57,920 nucleotides of DNA, from the NCBI GenBank assembly GCA_902797305.1, contig CADBSK010000088.1, positions 1 to 57,920 on the forward strand, in the 5' to 3' direction. Within the stretch, counting starts at the first letter, position 1, and each line of letters starts with the position of its first letter. The notes below the pieces were generated by a model that saw only the letters and a program-made list of their open reading frames with translations, was not told where the DNA came from and did no database searches. This stretch comes from an uncultured Spirochaetaceae bacterium (GTDB taxonomy: Bacteria > Spirochaetota > Spirochaetia > Treponematales > Treponemataceae). Positions 40,974 to 50,500 of this stretch are shown piece after piece. Both the position numbers and the translations under genes were made by a program.

Positions 40974-41072
40974 TCCATGCCAGCAGGACAAACGCATTAT
41001 ATTTGACTTTGTGACTGGGAGCCATTTTTGTAGGCAGAACAGTTTATAATGCGTTTGTCCTGTCCATGCCAG
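40974..41072. mobile_element. 79-bp MITE-like element with perfect 18-bp TIRs and a 10-bp target duplication
   Basis: Perfect terminal inverted repeats CAGGACAAACGCATTATA (40984-41001) and its complement (41045-41062) enclose a 43-bp unique core. The ten bases TCCATGCCAG occur immediately outside each end (40974-40983 and 41063-41072). This is the signature of insertion by a transposase making 10-bp target duplications. The element is too short to code for a protein and must have been moved in trans. It lies between the barrel gene and fabF. Confidence 0.85.
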
Positions 41073-41101
41073 TAAACAATATTCTCTATTTTGTCATTTT
41101 G

Positions 41102-41110
41102 TGATAGAAT
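41102..41110 (+). promoter_or_regulatory. Candidate extended -10 of fabF
   Basis: TGATAGAAT resembles TGnTATAAT and lies 33 nt before the ATG, with TGGAG as the ribosome site. It sits 30 bp downstream of the MITE-like element's duplicated target site. Confidence 0.4.
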
Positions 41111-41143
41111 AGTTGAACCATTTTATAATAACTGGAGTGCAAT

Positions 41144-42406
41144 ATGTCACAACGAAGAGTTGTAGTTACAGGTCTTGGAGCAGTTTGTTCTTGCGGTAAC
41201 AATGTAAATGATGCATGGAATGCCGTTAAAAACGGTGAATGTGGAATCGATAAAATTACTAATTTTGATGCAACAAATTGTCCTGTTCAGATTGCTGGTG
41301 AAGTAAAGAATTTTTCACTTGAAACATATAATGTTGATAAAAAACTTGCCAGAAAAATGTCTAGATTTACAAAATTTCTTATGGGTGCAAGTATCGAAGC
41401 TGTAAAAGACGCTGGATTTACAGTAGAAAATTTTAAAGAAAACAATGTTGGAATGATAAATGGTATGGGAATTGGACTTAGCGATGGTCTTGATGCCGGT
41501 TACCGTAAATTTTTGGATCCAAACGGCGGTGTGAACCGACTTCCTCCTTTAACAGCTCCACTTTCATTAAACAACGAGGCAGCTGCTTGTGTAAGTATGT
41601 ATTTTGGTTTTGATGGACCAGCATGGACACTAAGTACAGCTTGTGCCAGTGGTACTGACGCTCTTGGTTTGAGCATGGATATGATTCGCAGTGGACGTAT
41701 GGATGTATGTCTTGCAAGTGGCTGTGATGCTAATATTACAGAATTTAATATTGGATGCTATTCAGTTCTTCAGGCATTGACTTCAAGCTATAACAACGAT
41801 CCTAAGCATGCAAGCCGTCCATTTGACAGAGACCGCAGTGGCTTTGTTATGGGAGAAGGGGCTGCCGTTCTCGTATTAGAAGAACTGGAACACGCAAAGG
41901 CTCGCGGCGCTAGAATTTATGCAGAAGTTGCAGGCTTTGGTACAAGCAGTGATGCTTATCATATTACAGCTCCTCGCGAAGATGGTTCTGGCGGAGCCCT
42001 CGCAATGCAACGCGCATTAAAAGATGCCGGAATGAATCCTGATCAGATTCAGTATTACAATGCTCACGGAACAAGTACTCATGCAAATGATGCAGCAGAA
42101 ACAAAGATGCTTAAGAGTGTTTTTGGAGACTACGCATACAAGTTGCACATTTCATCTACAAAATCAGAAACAGGTCATATGGTTGGTGGAGCCGGAACAA
42201 TCGAAGCCCTTTTCTGTGTTAAGGCAATCGAAAACAACTTTGTCCCTCCAACAATCAACTGTGACAATCCTGCTGTAGAAGAAGGCTGTGATCTGGATTA
42301 CACTCCAAACAAAGGTGTTGCCTGTACAGTTGATGCCGCAGCCAGTTGTTCTCTTGGATTTGGTGGGCACAACGGCTGTATTATTCTTAAGAGATTTAAG
42401 GATTAA
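41144..42406 (+). CDS. fabF: Beta-ketoacyl-ACP synthase II
   Basis: The 420-residue condensing enzyme of fatty-acid elongation has the complete Cys-His-His set: Cys167 in STACASGTDAL, His in YNAHGTSTHAND and His in KSETGHMVGGAG. The N-terminus RRVVVTGLGAVCSCG and C-terminal NSLGFGGHN-type ending (SLGFGGHNGCIILKR) are typical of the KAS II family. TGGAG is 7 nt before the ATG. The last 11 bp overlap the convergent redox gene. No ACP or other fab genes are next to it. Confidence 0.93.
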   Translation: MSQRRVVVTGLGAVCSCGNNVNDAWNAVKNGECGIDKITNFDATNCPVQIAGEVKNFSLETYNVDKKLARKMSRFTKFLMGASIEAVKDAGFTVENFKENNVGMINGMGIGLSDGLDAGYRKFLDPNGGVNRLPPLTAPLSLNNEAAACVSMYFGFDGPAWTLSTACASGTDALGLSMDMIRSGRMDVCLASGCDANITEFNIGCYSVLQALTSSYNNDPKHASRPFDRDRSGFVMGEGAAVLVLEELEHAKARGARIYAEVAGFGTSSDAYHITAPREDGSGGALAMQRALKDAGMNPDQIQYYNAHGTSTHANDAAETKMLKSVFGDYAYKLHISSTKSETGHMVGGAGTIEALFCVKAIENNFVPPTINCDNPAVEEGCDLDYTPNKGVACTVDAAASCSLGFGGHNGCIILKRFKD

Positions 42407-43592
42407 TCACCGGAACCTCAATCACAAGGTCGCTCAGCGGGAACGATGCGCAGGGGTGGATGTATCCAAACTGTGCATCGGCGAGGCGGCGGCCGTCGTG
42501 TTCCTGGGGAATAAACACTTCTCCCGAGACAAGCTTGGAATGGCACCAGCCGCAGATTCCGCTACGGCATTGAGATGCCACAGAAATACCTGCATTTTCG
42601 ATTGTTCTTAAAATCGTCTGGTTGCTTGAACAATCGATTGTCTTTTCCTGTCCCTGATATTTTACAGTCAGCTTATAAGTTCCTTCTTTTTCTTTTGGAA
42701 AAGCCGGATAATCTGTCGCATTATTTTTGATTCCTGACAGTTCGTAGCGGACAAACTTTCGCCTTAAGCATAATGTTGCAATCTGCTCTTTTTCGTAGTC
42801 GTACATGGCTTGTGGACCGCATACAAAAATCGAATATTCCCCCTCGGTCGAATATTTTTTTATCAAATCAGCAGTAATAAATCCGTTTTCGTATCCCTCC
42901 TTTTTCTCCTGACTAAGAACATGAACAATCTTGATTTTATCGCAATTCTTGCTGAGTTCTTCCAGTTCGTTTTTGAGGATGATATCTTTTTCTGTTTTTG
43001 ATCCGTATAAAAGGGTGAGACTGCAATTCTCGGTTCCTTCTGCGATTGCTTTTGCAAGGGAATAGAACACGGAGATTCCGCTTCCGCCGGCGATACCGAT
43101 GACATTTTTTGCATCTCTGAGGGGTTCGTAGGTAAAGGTTCCCAGGGGTTCTGAGCAGTTTACTTTTGTTCCTTTTTTCCAGTTATCGAGAATATAGTTT
43201 GAGGCAAAACCATCCGGTACACGCTTTACAAGAATTTTATAAAAACCCTCTAATGCATCTTTTGGAGAAGAACAGATGGTGTAGGGGCGGGTGGTAGTAA
43301 TATTACTGATTTTTAGCTGAAGGCTCAAATACTGCCCCGCAGAAAAATAAGCAGGTGTTTTTTGTGATGAATCTGCATCCAGTGAAAGAGTAAAAAGGCT
43401 TGCATCCTCGTTAATTTTTTCTACTCTCGAGACAACCATTTTCTGCCAGCCAGGATGAAGTGCTTGTGCAAGCTGGTTTGCTTTGTATTCCTTTAATTCC
43501 GGCAGTTTTTTCTCCGGTGCGGCGTTTATTTTTGCTTCTCTATTTGGAACTAGTTTTAAAAAGTCTAATTTATTTAGTTTAGTTAATCCCAT
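42396..43592 (-). CDS. FNR-type flavin reductase fused to a C-terminal 2Fe-2S ferredoxin domain
   Basis: From the ATG at 43592 (GGAG nine nt upstream; an upstream extension lacks one) the protein has 398 residues. An N-terminal stretch of about 60 residues is unassigned. The FAD domain follows (RPYTICSSP near residue 120), then the NAD(P) domain (IGIAGGSGISVFYSL and FVCGPQAMYDYE). A plant-type ferredoxin domain ends the protein, with the cluster Cys in QCRSGICGWCHSKL and IHPCASF. The protein should pass electrons between NAD(P)H and a partner through FAD and the cluster. It lies 26 bp after the FAD oxidoreductase gene. Confidence 0.87.
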   Translation of the reverse strand: MGLTKLNKLDFLKLVPNREAKINAAPEKKLPELKEYKANQLAQALHPGWQKMVVSRVEKINEDASLFTLSLDADSSQKTPAYFSAGQYLSLQLKISNITTTRPYTICSSPKDALEGFYKILVKRVPDGFASNYILDNWKKGTKVNCSEPLGTFTYEPLRDAKNVIGIAGGSGISVFYSLAKAIAEGTENCSLTLLYGSKTEKDIILKNELEELSKNCDKIKIVHVLSQEKKEGYENGFITADLIKKYSTEGEYSIFVCGPQAMYDYEKEQIATLCLRRKFVRYELSGIKNNATDYPAFPKEKEGTYKLTVKYQGQEKTIDCSSNQTILRTIENAGISVASQCRSGICGWCHSKLVSGEVFIPQEHDGRRLADAQFGYIHPCASFPLSDLVIEVPVINP

Positions 43593-43618
43593 TATTTTAA
43601 ATCTCCATTTTTTACTTT

Positions 43619-45127
43619 TTACTTCTGTGCATTTAGTTTTCTTACGACTCTGTTTCCGACAAATGAGCCTGTAAAGTATGCAGAACAATAACCGTCACCG
43701 CGGATATGATGTCCTCCTACAAACGAGAGTCCCGGAATTGTGTATTCCTGGTTTTCGTGTGCAACTCGTGCCATGAGACAGTCCCAGTCAGAAAGTCTGT
43801 AGCCGTAAATTGTTCCGTCAGGGGTATCAAGGTAATGGGCAAAGGTTACCGGGGTTGCGATTGATATTTCTTCAATATGAGAGCGAATGTCTTTTTTAGT
43901 CAGCGTTTCATATTCTGAAATATATTTGTCTGCAATTTCATTTTTGAAGTTTTTGTAGGTCTCTGGCGTCAAATCCTTTGGTAAATCTTTTCCGTAACAG
44001 AGAATAGTAAAGAAGAGGGTACATGTTCCATCAGGAGAACTTTCCGGAATAACGGTGTTTAGGCAGTTTACAATGTATATTCCGTTGGTATCGTGCTGGA
44101 CCCGGGGATTTGGATTGTTCATGATAAAGGTTGTGTAGTCTTCGATCCCAAGTTCTTCTCTTGAACAGTCCATTCCAAGATAGATTGTGCAAACTGAGAT
44201 TCCAAAGTCTCTGCTGTTAGCAAGCTTGAGGTCTACAGCAGGAACTTTAGATTGATCCATCATATTGAAAACATTGTTCGGGATGATGTTTGAAATTACT
44301 TCTTTGGCATAAATCTTTTGGCCATTTACTTCAACTCCGTTTACCCGTCCTTTGTCATCTGTGAGAAAACCGGTTACTTTACTGTTGTACCAGACTTCTC
44401 CGCCGTTTTTCTGGAATGTCTTGATTATTGCTTCTGAGATTTCGTGAGAACGTTTGGCTGGCATTGCAGCTCCGTATTCAACATAGCCACGGAGCATATT
44501 GAGGTAGTGCATGGCATTCAGTTCATCGGTTGGAACCCCAAGGTATCCCCAGTAGGTGTTTACGATATTTCTGGCTTTTTCTGGAATTCCCAGTGCAATT
44601 TCAAGTTCTTCTACAGAATGGCTTGCTGCCCTAAGGAATGTGCCATATCTGAAAAACATTACGAGTTTGTTTGGATTTCCTCGTTTTTTAGTTATATATG
44701 CCTGTGCTTTAGCATTGTGCTTTGCAATGTTAAACAGTTTTTTTATTTTTCTCTTACAGCCAGGGACAGCGTCATCTATCGATTTACAGAATTCGTTGAT
44801 TCCGCTTTTGACTGTTACATCATATCCGTTTGGCCCTGTAACAATGGCGCGAAACATATTCTTTTCGTAGCGCCAGTCAACGTCTGCTCCAATATCCTGA
44901 AGAATGTCATAAACATAATCTCTGTGCCCCGGAATACCGATTCCACTCAATTCGTGAAGGGAGGGTTCAAACTCAAAGCGTCCCCGCTTAAAACTGGTGG
45001 CGCATCCACCAGGCAGATTGTGCTTTTCTAAAAGAAGTGTTTTGTACCCATTTTTTTGAGTTGTACCAGCGGCAACAAGACCTCCGTTTCCAGCTCCAAC
45101 AACGATAACATCATAAAGAGGTTCCAT
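43619..45127 (-). CDS. FAD-dependent oxidoreductase of the phytoene desaturase / carotenoid isomerase type
   Basis: The 502-residue flavoprotein starts with the dinucleotide motif DVIVVGAGNGGLVAAG and LLEKHNLPGGCATSF. It ends with the FAD-binding block GLSFVGGHHIRGDGYCSAYF. The fold is that of CrtI/retinol saturase-like NAD(P)/FAD oxidoreductases; the substrate is unknown. No carotenoid genes are nearby, so a lipid or other unsaturated substrate is as likely. AGGAG lies 11 nt before the ATG. It is the first gene of a two-gene unit divergent from the enoyl-CoA reductase gene. Confidence 0.82.
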   Translation of the reverse strand: MEPLYDVIVVGAGNGGLVAAGTTQKNGYKTLLLEKHNLPGGCATSFKRGRFEFEPSLHELSGIGIPGHRDYVYDILQDIGADVDWRYEKNMFRAIVTGPNGYDVTVKSGINEFCKSIDDAVPGCKRKIKKLFNIAKHNAKAQAYITKKRGNPNKLVMFFRYGTFLRAASHSVEELEIALGIPEKARNIVNTYWGYLGVPTDELNAMHYLNMLRGYVEYGAAMPAKRSHEISEAIIKTFQKNGGEVWYNSKVTGFLTDDKGRVNGVEVNGQKIYAKEVISNIIPNNVFNMMDQSKVPAVDLKLANSRDFGISVCTIYLGMDCSREELGIEDYTTFIMNNPNPRVQHDTNGIYIVNCLNTVIPESSPDGTCTLFFTILCYGKDLPKDLTPETYKNFKNEIADKYISEYETLTKKDIRSHIEEISIATPVTFAHYLDTPDGTIYGYRLSDWDCLMARVAHENQEYTIPGLSFVGGHHIRGDGYCSAYFTGSFVGNRVVRKLNAQK

Positions 45128-45232
45128 ATTTTTTGTGACTCCTATTTTTTTATTAACTATTATTTTACACCGGAATTGAATAAAATGGAAAATATTCGGT
45201 GAGATTGATATTTGTTTCTATTCTTCCCCCTA

Positions 45233-45261
45233 TTCAAATATTTTAAAAAACATTATATAAT
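45233..45261 (+). promoter_or_regulatory. Candidate promoter of the enoyl-CoA reductase gene
   Basis: TTCAAA (45233-45238) and a perfect TATAAT (45256-45261) are 17 bp apart and predict a start near 45268. The leader is about 67 nt. Confidence 0.6.
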
Positions 45262-45264
45262 AAA

Positions 45265-45306
45265 AATGTCATAATGATTTAGACATTTGCCGGGCGCTCA
45301 GAGCCC
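45265..45306 (+). other. Two small hairpins in the enoyl-CoA reductase leader
   Basis: AATGTC/GACATT arms (45265-45287) and GGGC/GCCC arms (45292-45306) lie between the promoter and the ribosome site. Neither is followed directly by a strong T run; TATATTTTTTT comes after the second, but the stem is short. They could stabilise the message or tune expression. Confidence 0.35.
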
Positions 45307-45334
45307 TATACTTATATTTTTTTGGAGAAAAAAA

Positions 45335-46591
45335 ATGGCTGTAATTAAACCAATGGTACGTAGCAATATGTGTATCAACGCTCACCCAATTGGATGTGCA
45401 AAAGAAACTGAAAGACAGATTGCTTGGGTAAAAGCAAAGAAAGCAGAAAGAGGAACTAAGTCTGTAAAAGAAGGTGGAAATGGACCAAAGTTGGTTTTAG
45501 TTCTTGGTTGTTCAACTGGATACGGACTTGCAAGCCGCATCTCTGCAGCATTTGAATATGGTGCAGATACAATCGGTGTTTCTTTTGAAAAAGCTGCAAC
45601 AGAAAATAAAGGTGGTACTCCTGGTTGGTATAACAATGCCGCTTTTGATCGCGCAGCAGAGAAAGAAGGTCTTTATACAAAGACATTTAATGCTGATGCA
45701 TTTTCTAATGAAACACGTGCAATGATTATCGATGAAATCAAGAAAACAGGAAAGAAAGTAGACCTTTTGGTTTATTCTCTTGCTTCTCCTGTTCGTTCTG
45801 ATCCTGTAAAAATCGACGAAACAACAGGACAGCATGTTCTTTATAAGTCTGTAATCAAACCAATCGGAAAAACTTATGCCGGTCTTGGTATCGATATCAT
45901 GACAAATACTCTCAAGCAGTCTGCTGCAGAACCTGCAAACCTCGAAGAAATTGCAAACACCGTAAAAGTAATGGGTGGTGAAGACTGGAAGCTTTGGATT
46001 GAACAGCTTTCTGCTGCTGGTGTTTTGAACCAGGGCTGCCGCACAGTAGCTTATTCATATATTGGACCAGAACTGAGCCATGCTATTTACCGCGATGGTA
46101 CTATCGGTGAAGCTAAAAAAGATCTTGAAGAAACAGCATGCAAATTGAACGAAAAGCTTTCTAAAGAACTTGGCGGTGCCGCTTATGTTTCTGTAAACAA
46201 GGGTCTTGTAACTCGTTCTTCTGCAGTTATTCCAATTATTTCTCTTTATCTTTCTGTATTGTTCAAGGTTATGAAAGCCAAGGGAACTCACGAGGGTTGT
46301 ATCGAACAGATGGAACGCCTTTTTGCAGAACGCCTTTACACTGGCGAAAATGCAAGTGCCGGAAAAGTTCCTGTTGACGAAGAAAACCGCATCCGTGTAG
46401 ACGATTGGGAAATGCAGGACGACGTTCAGGCAGAAGTTGCTAAGTTAATGGACGGAGTAAATGATTCTAATCTTGCAGAACGCTGTGACCTGGAAGGCTA
46501 CAAGCATGACTTCCTTGCTACAAACGGTTTTGATGTAGAAGGAGTTGACTATTCTAAAGACGTAGCAAGAATGGATCAGCTGGACTTCTAA
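45335..46591 (+). CDS. Trans-2-enoyl-CoA reductase (NADH), TER/FabV family
   Basis: The 418-residue enzyme reduces crotonyl-CoA and other trans-2-enoyl thioesters. It closely follows the Treponema denticola Ter sequence as I remember it: MVRSNMCINAHPIGC, LVLGCSTGYGLASR, VSFEKAATENKGGTPGWYNN, LVYSLASPVR, AYSYIGPE (active-site Tyr with Lys eight residues beyond, the family's extended Yx8K motif), SVNKGLVTRSSAVIP and RHDFLA-type KHDFLATNGFDVEG. It is about 20 residues longer. The ATG at 45335 has GGAG 7 nt upstream; a 16-codon extension has none. It likely serves butyrate formation or fatty-acid synthesis. Confidence 0.93.
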   Translation: MAVIKPMVRSNMCINAHPIGCAKETERQIAWVKAKKAERGTKSVKEGGNGPKLVLVLGCSTGYGLASRISAAFEYGADTIGVSFEKAATENKGGTPGWYNNAAFDRAAEKEGLYTKTFNADAFSNETRAMIIDEIKKTGKKVDLLVYSLASPVRSDPVKIDETTGQHVLYKSVIKPIGKTYAGLGIDIMTNTLKQSAAEPANLEEIANTVKVMGGEDWKLWIEQLSAAGVLNQGCRTVAYSYIGPELSHAIYRDGTIGEAKKDLEETACKLNEKLSKELGGAAYVSVNKGLVTRSSAVIPIISLYLSVLFKVMKAKGTHEGCIEQMERLFAERLYTGENASAGKVPVDEENRIRVDDWEMQDDVQAEVAKLMDGVNDSNLAERCDLEGYKHDFLATNGFDVEGVDYSKDVARMDQLDF

Positions 46592-46655
46592 TATAAGATT
46601 TTAAGTTAGAATATAATCTTGAAAAACTCTGCTCGCAATCTGAGTAGATTTAAAT

Positions 46656-46709
46656 AGCACCTTCAAGGTTGAACAAATTGTGTTTAACTTGTGGAGGTGC
46701 TTTTTTTTT
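46656..46709 (+). terminator. Intrinsic terminator after the enoyl-CoA reductase gene
   Basis: A long stem, AGCACCTTCAAGGTTGAAC pairing with GTTTAACTTGTGGAGGTGCT with small mismatches, is followed by nine T. Confidence 0.9.
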
Positions 46710-46783
46710 ATTGAATAAGCATTTATTTACTGTTTTTAATGATATTTCTATTGTGATTTTTCTTGTTTTCTCATAGACTGACA

Positions 46784-46789
46784 TATAAT
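46784..46789 (+). promoter_or_regulatory. Candidate -10 of the lipoprotein/metalloprotease gene group
   Basis: TATAAT predicts a start near 46796. That makes the ATG at 46822 (GGAG nine nt before it) the probable first codon rather than the ATG at 46807. No strong -35 was found. Confidence 0.45.
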
Positions 46790-46821
46790 ATAACGTTATT
46801 TTTTATATGGAGATGAGAATC

Positions 46822-47535
46822 ATGCCTTTGTTTTTCAGAAGATATTCGATATTTATTTCTCTGCTGATGTCTATTTTCCTCACTGCCTGTTCAGGGCCAC
46901 AGGGGAGTGACTTTACGTCTGTTTCATTTAGCATCACAAAGGAAATGGTTAATAAAATCCTTGCAGTTGATGCTTCACATGAAAATCATCAGTTTGATTC
47001 AAGCCATAAAATAAGTTCTCGTACGCTGGATACAGAAGGTCTTTTTATAGACATTTGTCTTAAAGGCACTTACCAGGACCGAAAGACAATTCCACTTATA
47101 GAGGATGTCACTGTAGTTTTTGAAAGAGTGCCCTTTGGTTCTACTGTCTATGCCGAGGCAACTGCTTACAGACTTAAAAATGATGAAAAGCAAAGCCGTA
47201 TACTTTATTTCTTTGGTAAGACGGAACCTGTAAATGTTGTACGGTGGGATACGAGCCTTGTGCTTGAACTTGAAAGAGCAGGTTCTCTTTCTGTTGAATT
47301 AAGTAAGGAAAATGATTTAAGCCTTGATTGCAGCATGGAGGACGGAAAAATAATCTTTACTGCAAATCTTCCGGGGTCTTTATCTTCTGACTTTGTATGG
47401 TTTGTAGACGGAGTAGAAAAAGAGAGGGGCGTTAATACTTTTACTTTTGACAGTGAAAGTTACGTGACCGGTACTTATGAAATTGAGGTTCTTCTGGGTG
47501 AAAAATCTGCAGAAGCAATAATAAAAGTAGAATAA
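46822..47535 (+). CDS. Lipoprotein with C-terminal Ig/PKD-like module
   Basis: The 237-residue protein has a lipobox signal (LMSIFLTAC). An unrecognised middle follows. The last 70 residues form a beta-sandwich-like module (DFVWFVDGVEKERGVNTFTF, YVTGTYEIEVLLGE) that is also present in the next gene's product. The start at 46822 is set by GGAGATGAG upstream. It precedes the 1183-residue lipoprotein gene by 15 bp, so the two are cotranscribed. A surface or periplasmic role is inferred. Confidence 0.72.
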   Translation: MPLFFRRYSIFISLLMSIFLTACSGPQGSDFTSVSFSITKEMVNKILAVDASHENHQFDSSHKISSRTLDTEGLFIDICLKGTYQDRKTIPLIEDVTVVFERVPFGSTVYAEATAYRLKNDEKQSRILYFFGKTEPVNVVRWDTSLVLELERAGSLSVELSKENDLSLDCSMEDGKIIFTANLPGSLSSDFVWFVDGVEKERGVNTFTFDSESYVTGTYEIEVLLGEKSAEAIIKVE

Positions 47536-47550
47536 ATTTTCAGGATTAAA

Positions 47551-50500
47551 ATGGGTGATAAAATGAAAAAAGGTCTTTTTGTAATTTTAACGGCAGCACT
47601 TACCCTATTTGTGGGTTGTAAAAATCTTTTGGACGAAGGAAGGTCTTCAGAAAAGGCTGGTGAGGCAAAAAACACTACATATCTTCATATAGCATCTCCT
47701 GTAGTGCAGGATAATACGCGTACGGTGCTCCCGGACTTTACCATTGAATCCCTTTCTGATTTTGTTTTTTCATTACAGGGAATGAAGGTTACTTCTGGTA
47801 ATAACAGTACAGAAATGGAAACTCTGGGTACTTATGCTGGTATGATCGAGCTTTCTAGAGCAGAAATTCCATGTTCAGAAGGAATCTGGAGTTTTGTTCT
47901 TGTCGCAATGAAAGATGGGACAGTTTTTTCGGGGCAACTTTCGAGAGTACAGATTACCAGTGGAGAAAACCAGCTCAACTTTGTTCTTGCTTTTGACAGA
48001 ACTTCACTTGAAGGACGAGGTAATCTTATATTTAAATTAGACTACGCGAGCGCAGAGGGTGCTTTAGATGTAAAATTAGTTACTGCAGAGCTTTTAAAAT
48101 ATGATGTGACAACTGCAAGTGAGATTTCTATTGATGATTACTCTGAAACAATTCTTACTCCAGAAAACTGCACTGTAACTTTTAATGTTAATGATCTTGA
48201 ATCAGGAAACTATCGGGTTAAAATTTATCTTTATGCAGACGCTGAAAAAACTCATCTTATAAATACCTGGCGTGAACTTGCCATAATCACAGGTGGACAG
48301 ACAAGTATTGCAAAGAGAAAGTTCGACTCCCTTAATGAAGTATACAAAATTACCTGTAATCTTGCAGGCGGAGTCGCTTTTGAAAGCGCACCTTTACCTA
48401 CTTGTTACACTCGTCATTCAGGAGAGATTACTCTCCCTGTAGTATATAAAACTGGCTATAGCTTTGAAGGTTGGTTTACAAACGCAGATTTTTCCGGACA
48501 GGTCGTTGAAAAAATTCCTGCCGGAAGTACAGGAGATAAAACGTTTTATGCAAAATGGAAGGTTTCTGCAATTACTGTAAGTCTTAACGAGCGAAAAGAT
48601 ATTTCTCTTATCTGGACAATAATCGGAACCTCTGTAAAATTTGAAGCAAGTGCTCCATCTACTTCTGCTACAAGTGGAGCATCATTTATATGGAAGGTTG
48701 ACGGAAATACGGATACTACTGCAAGTGGAAATATATTTACCTTTAACCTTCTTTCTAATGAGGTTGGAACTTACGAAATAGAAGTTATCCATGGTGACTT
48801 GAGCACCATGGCTGTGGTTAAGGTTAATTCTTTTGATTCTTATATTTATGTAAGTGCAAGCACAACTGCAAGTGATGAAAACGATGGTACTGTATCAAGT
48901 CCTCTTGCCACAATTGCCAAGGCTGTTGAAAAAATGAATGACAGCACAAAAGATTATACGATTCTGATTGATGGTATGCTGGGGCGTTCTGTTGATAGTA
49001 CACAACTGACATCTGGTCAGTTAATTGCAGAATTCGAGCCTGTTGTAGAAGAATCTGCATGGAAATATCGTTATAAGGCACCAATTCTTGCAAAATCTAT
49101 TACTCTCATGGGACTTAACCCTATGAACGAAGACGGTGAGCCTGTGGATGGTATAAATCCAAGTTTTGGAAGTGATACTAACGGTAAGTCAACTCCTGTC
49201 CTTCTTATTGCAACAAGTGTCCCTGTAATTCTACAAAATCTTAAACTTTCGGGCGGTTTCCTAAAGAGCGGAGAAGCTTTGATGATTGGTGGAACTTATC
49301 GTGATGAAAACGATGAGGGTGTAGATGTTACGGCAAATGTAACGATAAAAGACGGAGTTCTCATTACAAAAAACAATATGTGGAATGAAGGAACGTCTAT
49401 GTATTCTATGTATCAAACAATGGTCAGAATCGGTCCTGGTTGTTCTTGTAAAATGGAAGGTGGAAAAATTACAGATAATGTTTCCGGACTTGGTGTTCTT
49501 ACTGTTGCAAGGAATGCAACCTTTGAAATGACTGGCGGATATATTGGCGGAAATCACCTTTATCCATACTTTTCTGGGGATTATAGTGTTGACCCGACTA
49601 TAATTTTGACTTGCGGAGTTTTGGTCGTTGGTCCTGCTGCAGATGGTTCTATGCCTGGTGGTTTATTCAAGATTTCTGGAGACGCTATTGTTGACGAAAT
49701 ATATCTTCAGGAAGGAGCTGTTGTTACAGTTGCGGGAGCACTTACTTCTGCTTCAAAAATCCAGATTGAACCAAAAGTTTACCAGGAAGGTGCAAAGGTT
49801 ATTGATGTTACGGACACTTCTGGTCTTAGTCTTGAAGGAGCTCGTGACTACTTTACGGTAAAAGCAAATGATGACGCATACTGGCAGATTCTTGAAGACG
49901 GCACTTTGTTTGAAGGCTATCTTTCTTCTGTTTCAGGTCTAAGTGACTTGCTTTCTTCTTTAAGTGCAAACACTGAAGACAGCCCTTACAAAGTGTCTAT
50001 TGATGACAGTCGAACAGACTTTGACAGCCTTTTAAACGATGTGAACCAGACTCTTACTTCTGGCGGAAAATATGTCTGGCTTTCATTCAAGGATTCTAAC
50101 TTTACAAAGATTGAGGGCGAATTCAGCAAATATGTGACATGCCTTACAATTCCAGAAAGCGTTACTAGCCTTGGCTTTATTGATGGAGAAGGAATTCAAA
50201 GATTCAAGGTTGCTTCTAATCACGAAAACTTTGCCGTCTCTGGAGTTGTCCTTTGCAGTAAGGATCTTAACACGATTTATCGCTGGCCGCCTGCATGCAC
50301 AGCTACTGTTGGCACTATTCCAGTAAATGTTTACAGCATTGCTGATGGTGCTTTTGCTAACTGTCTGAACATAAAGGAATTCTCTGTTCTGGAAGGAAAC
50401 ACTTACTTCAAAGTGACTTCTGGAGATACTTTTGAAATGAATAGCAATGGATTAAAGGCATATCAGAATGTACGGTATTTCGAATATGACGACACCATAG

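Noticed and set aside
40984..41062. Inverted repeat as a transcription terminator of the barrel gene
   Set aside because: There is no T run after the right arm, the loop is 43 bp, and perfect direct repeats flank both ends. Insertion explains it better.
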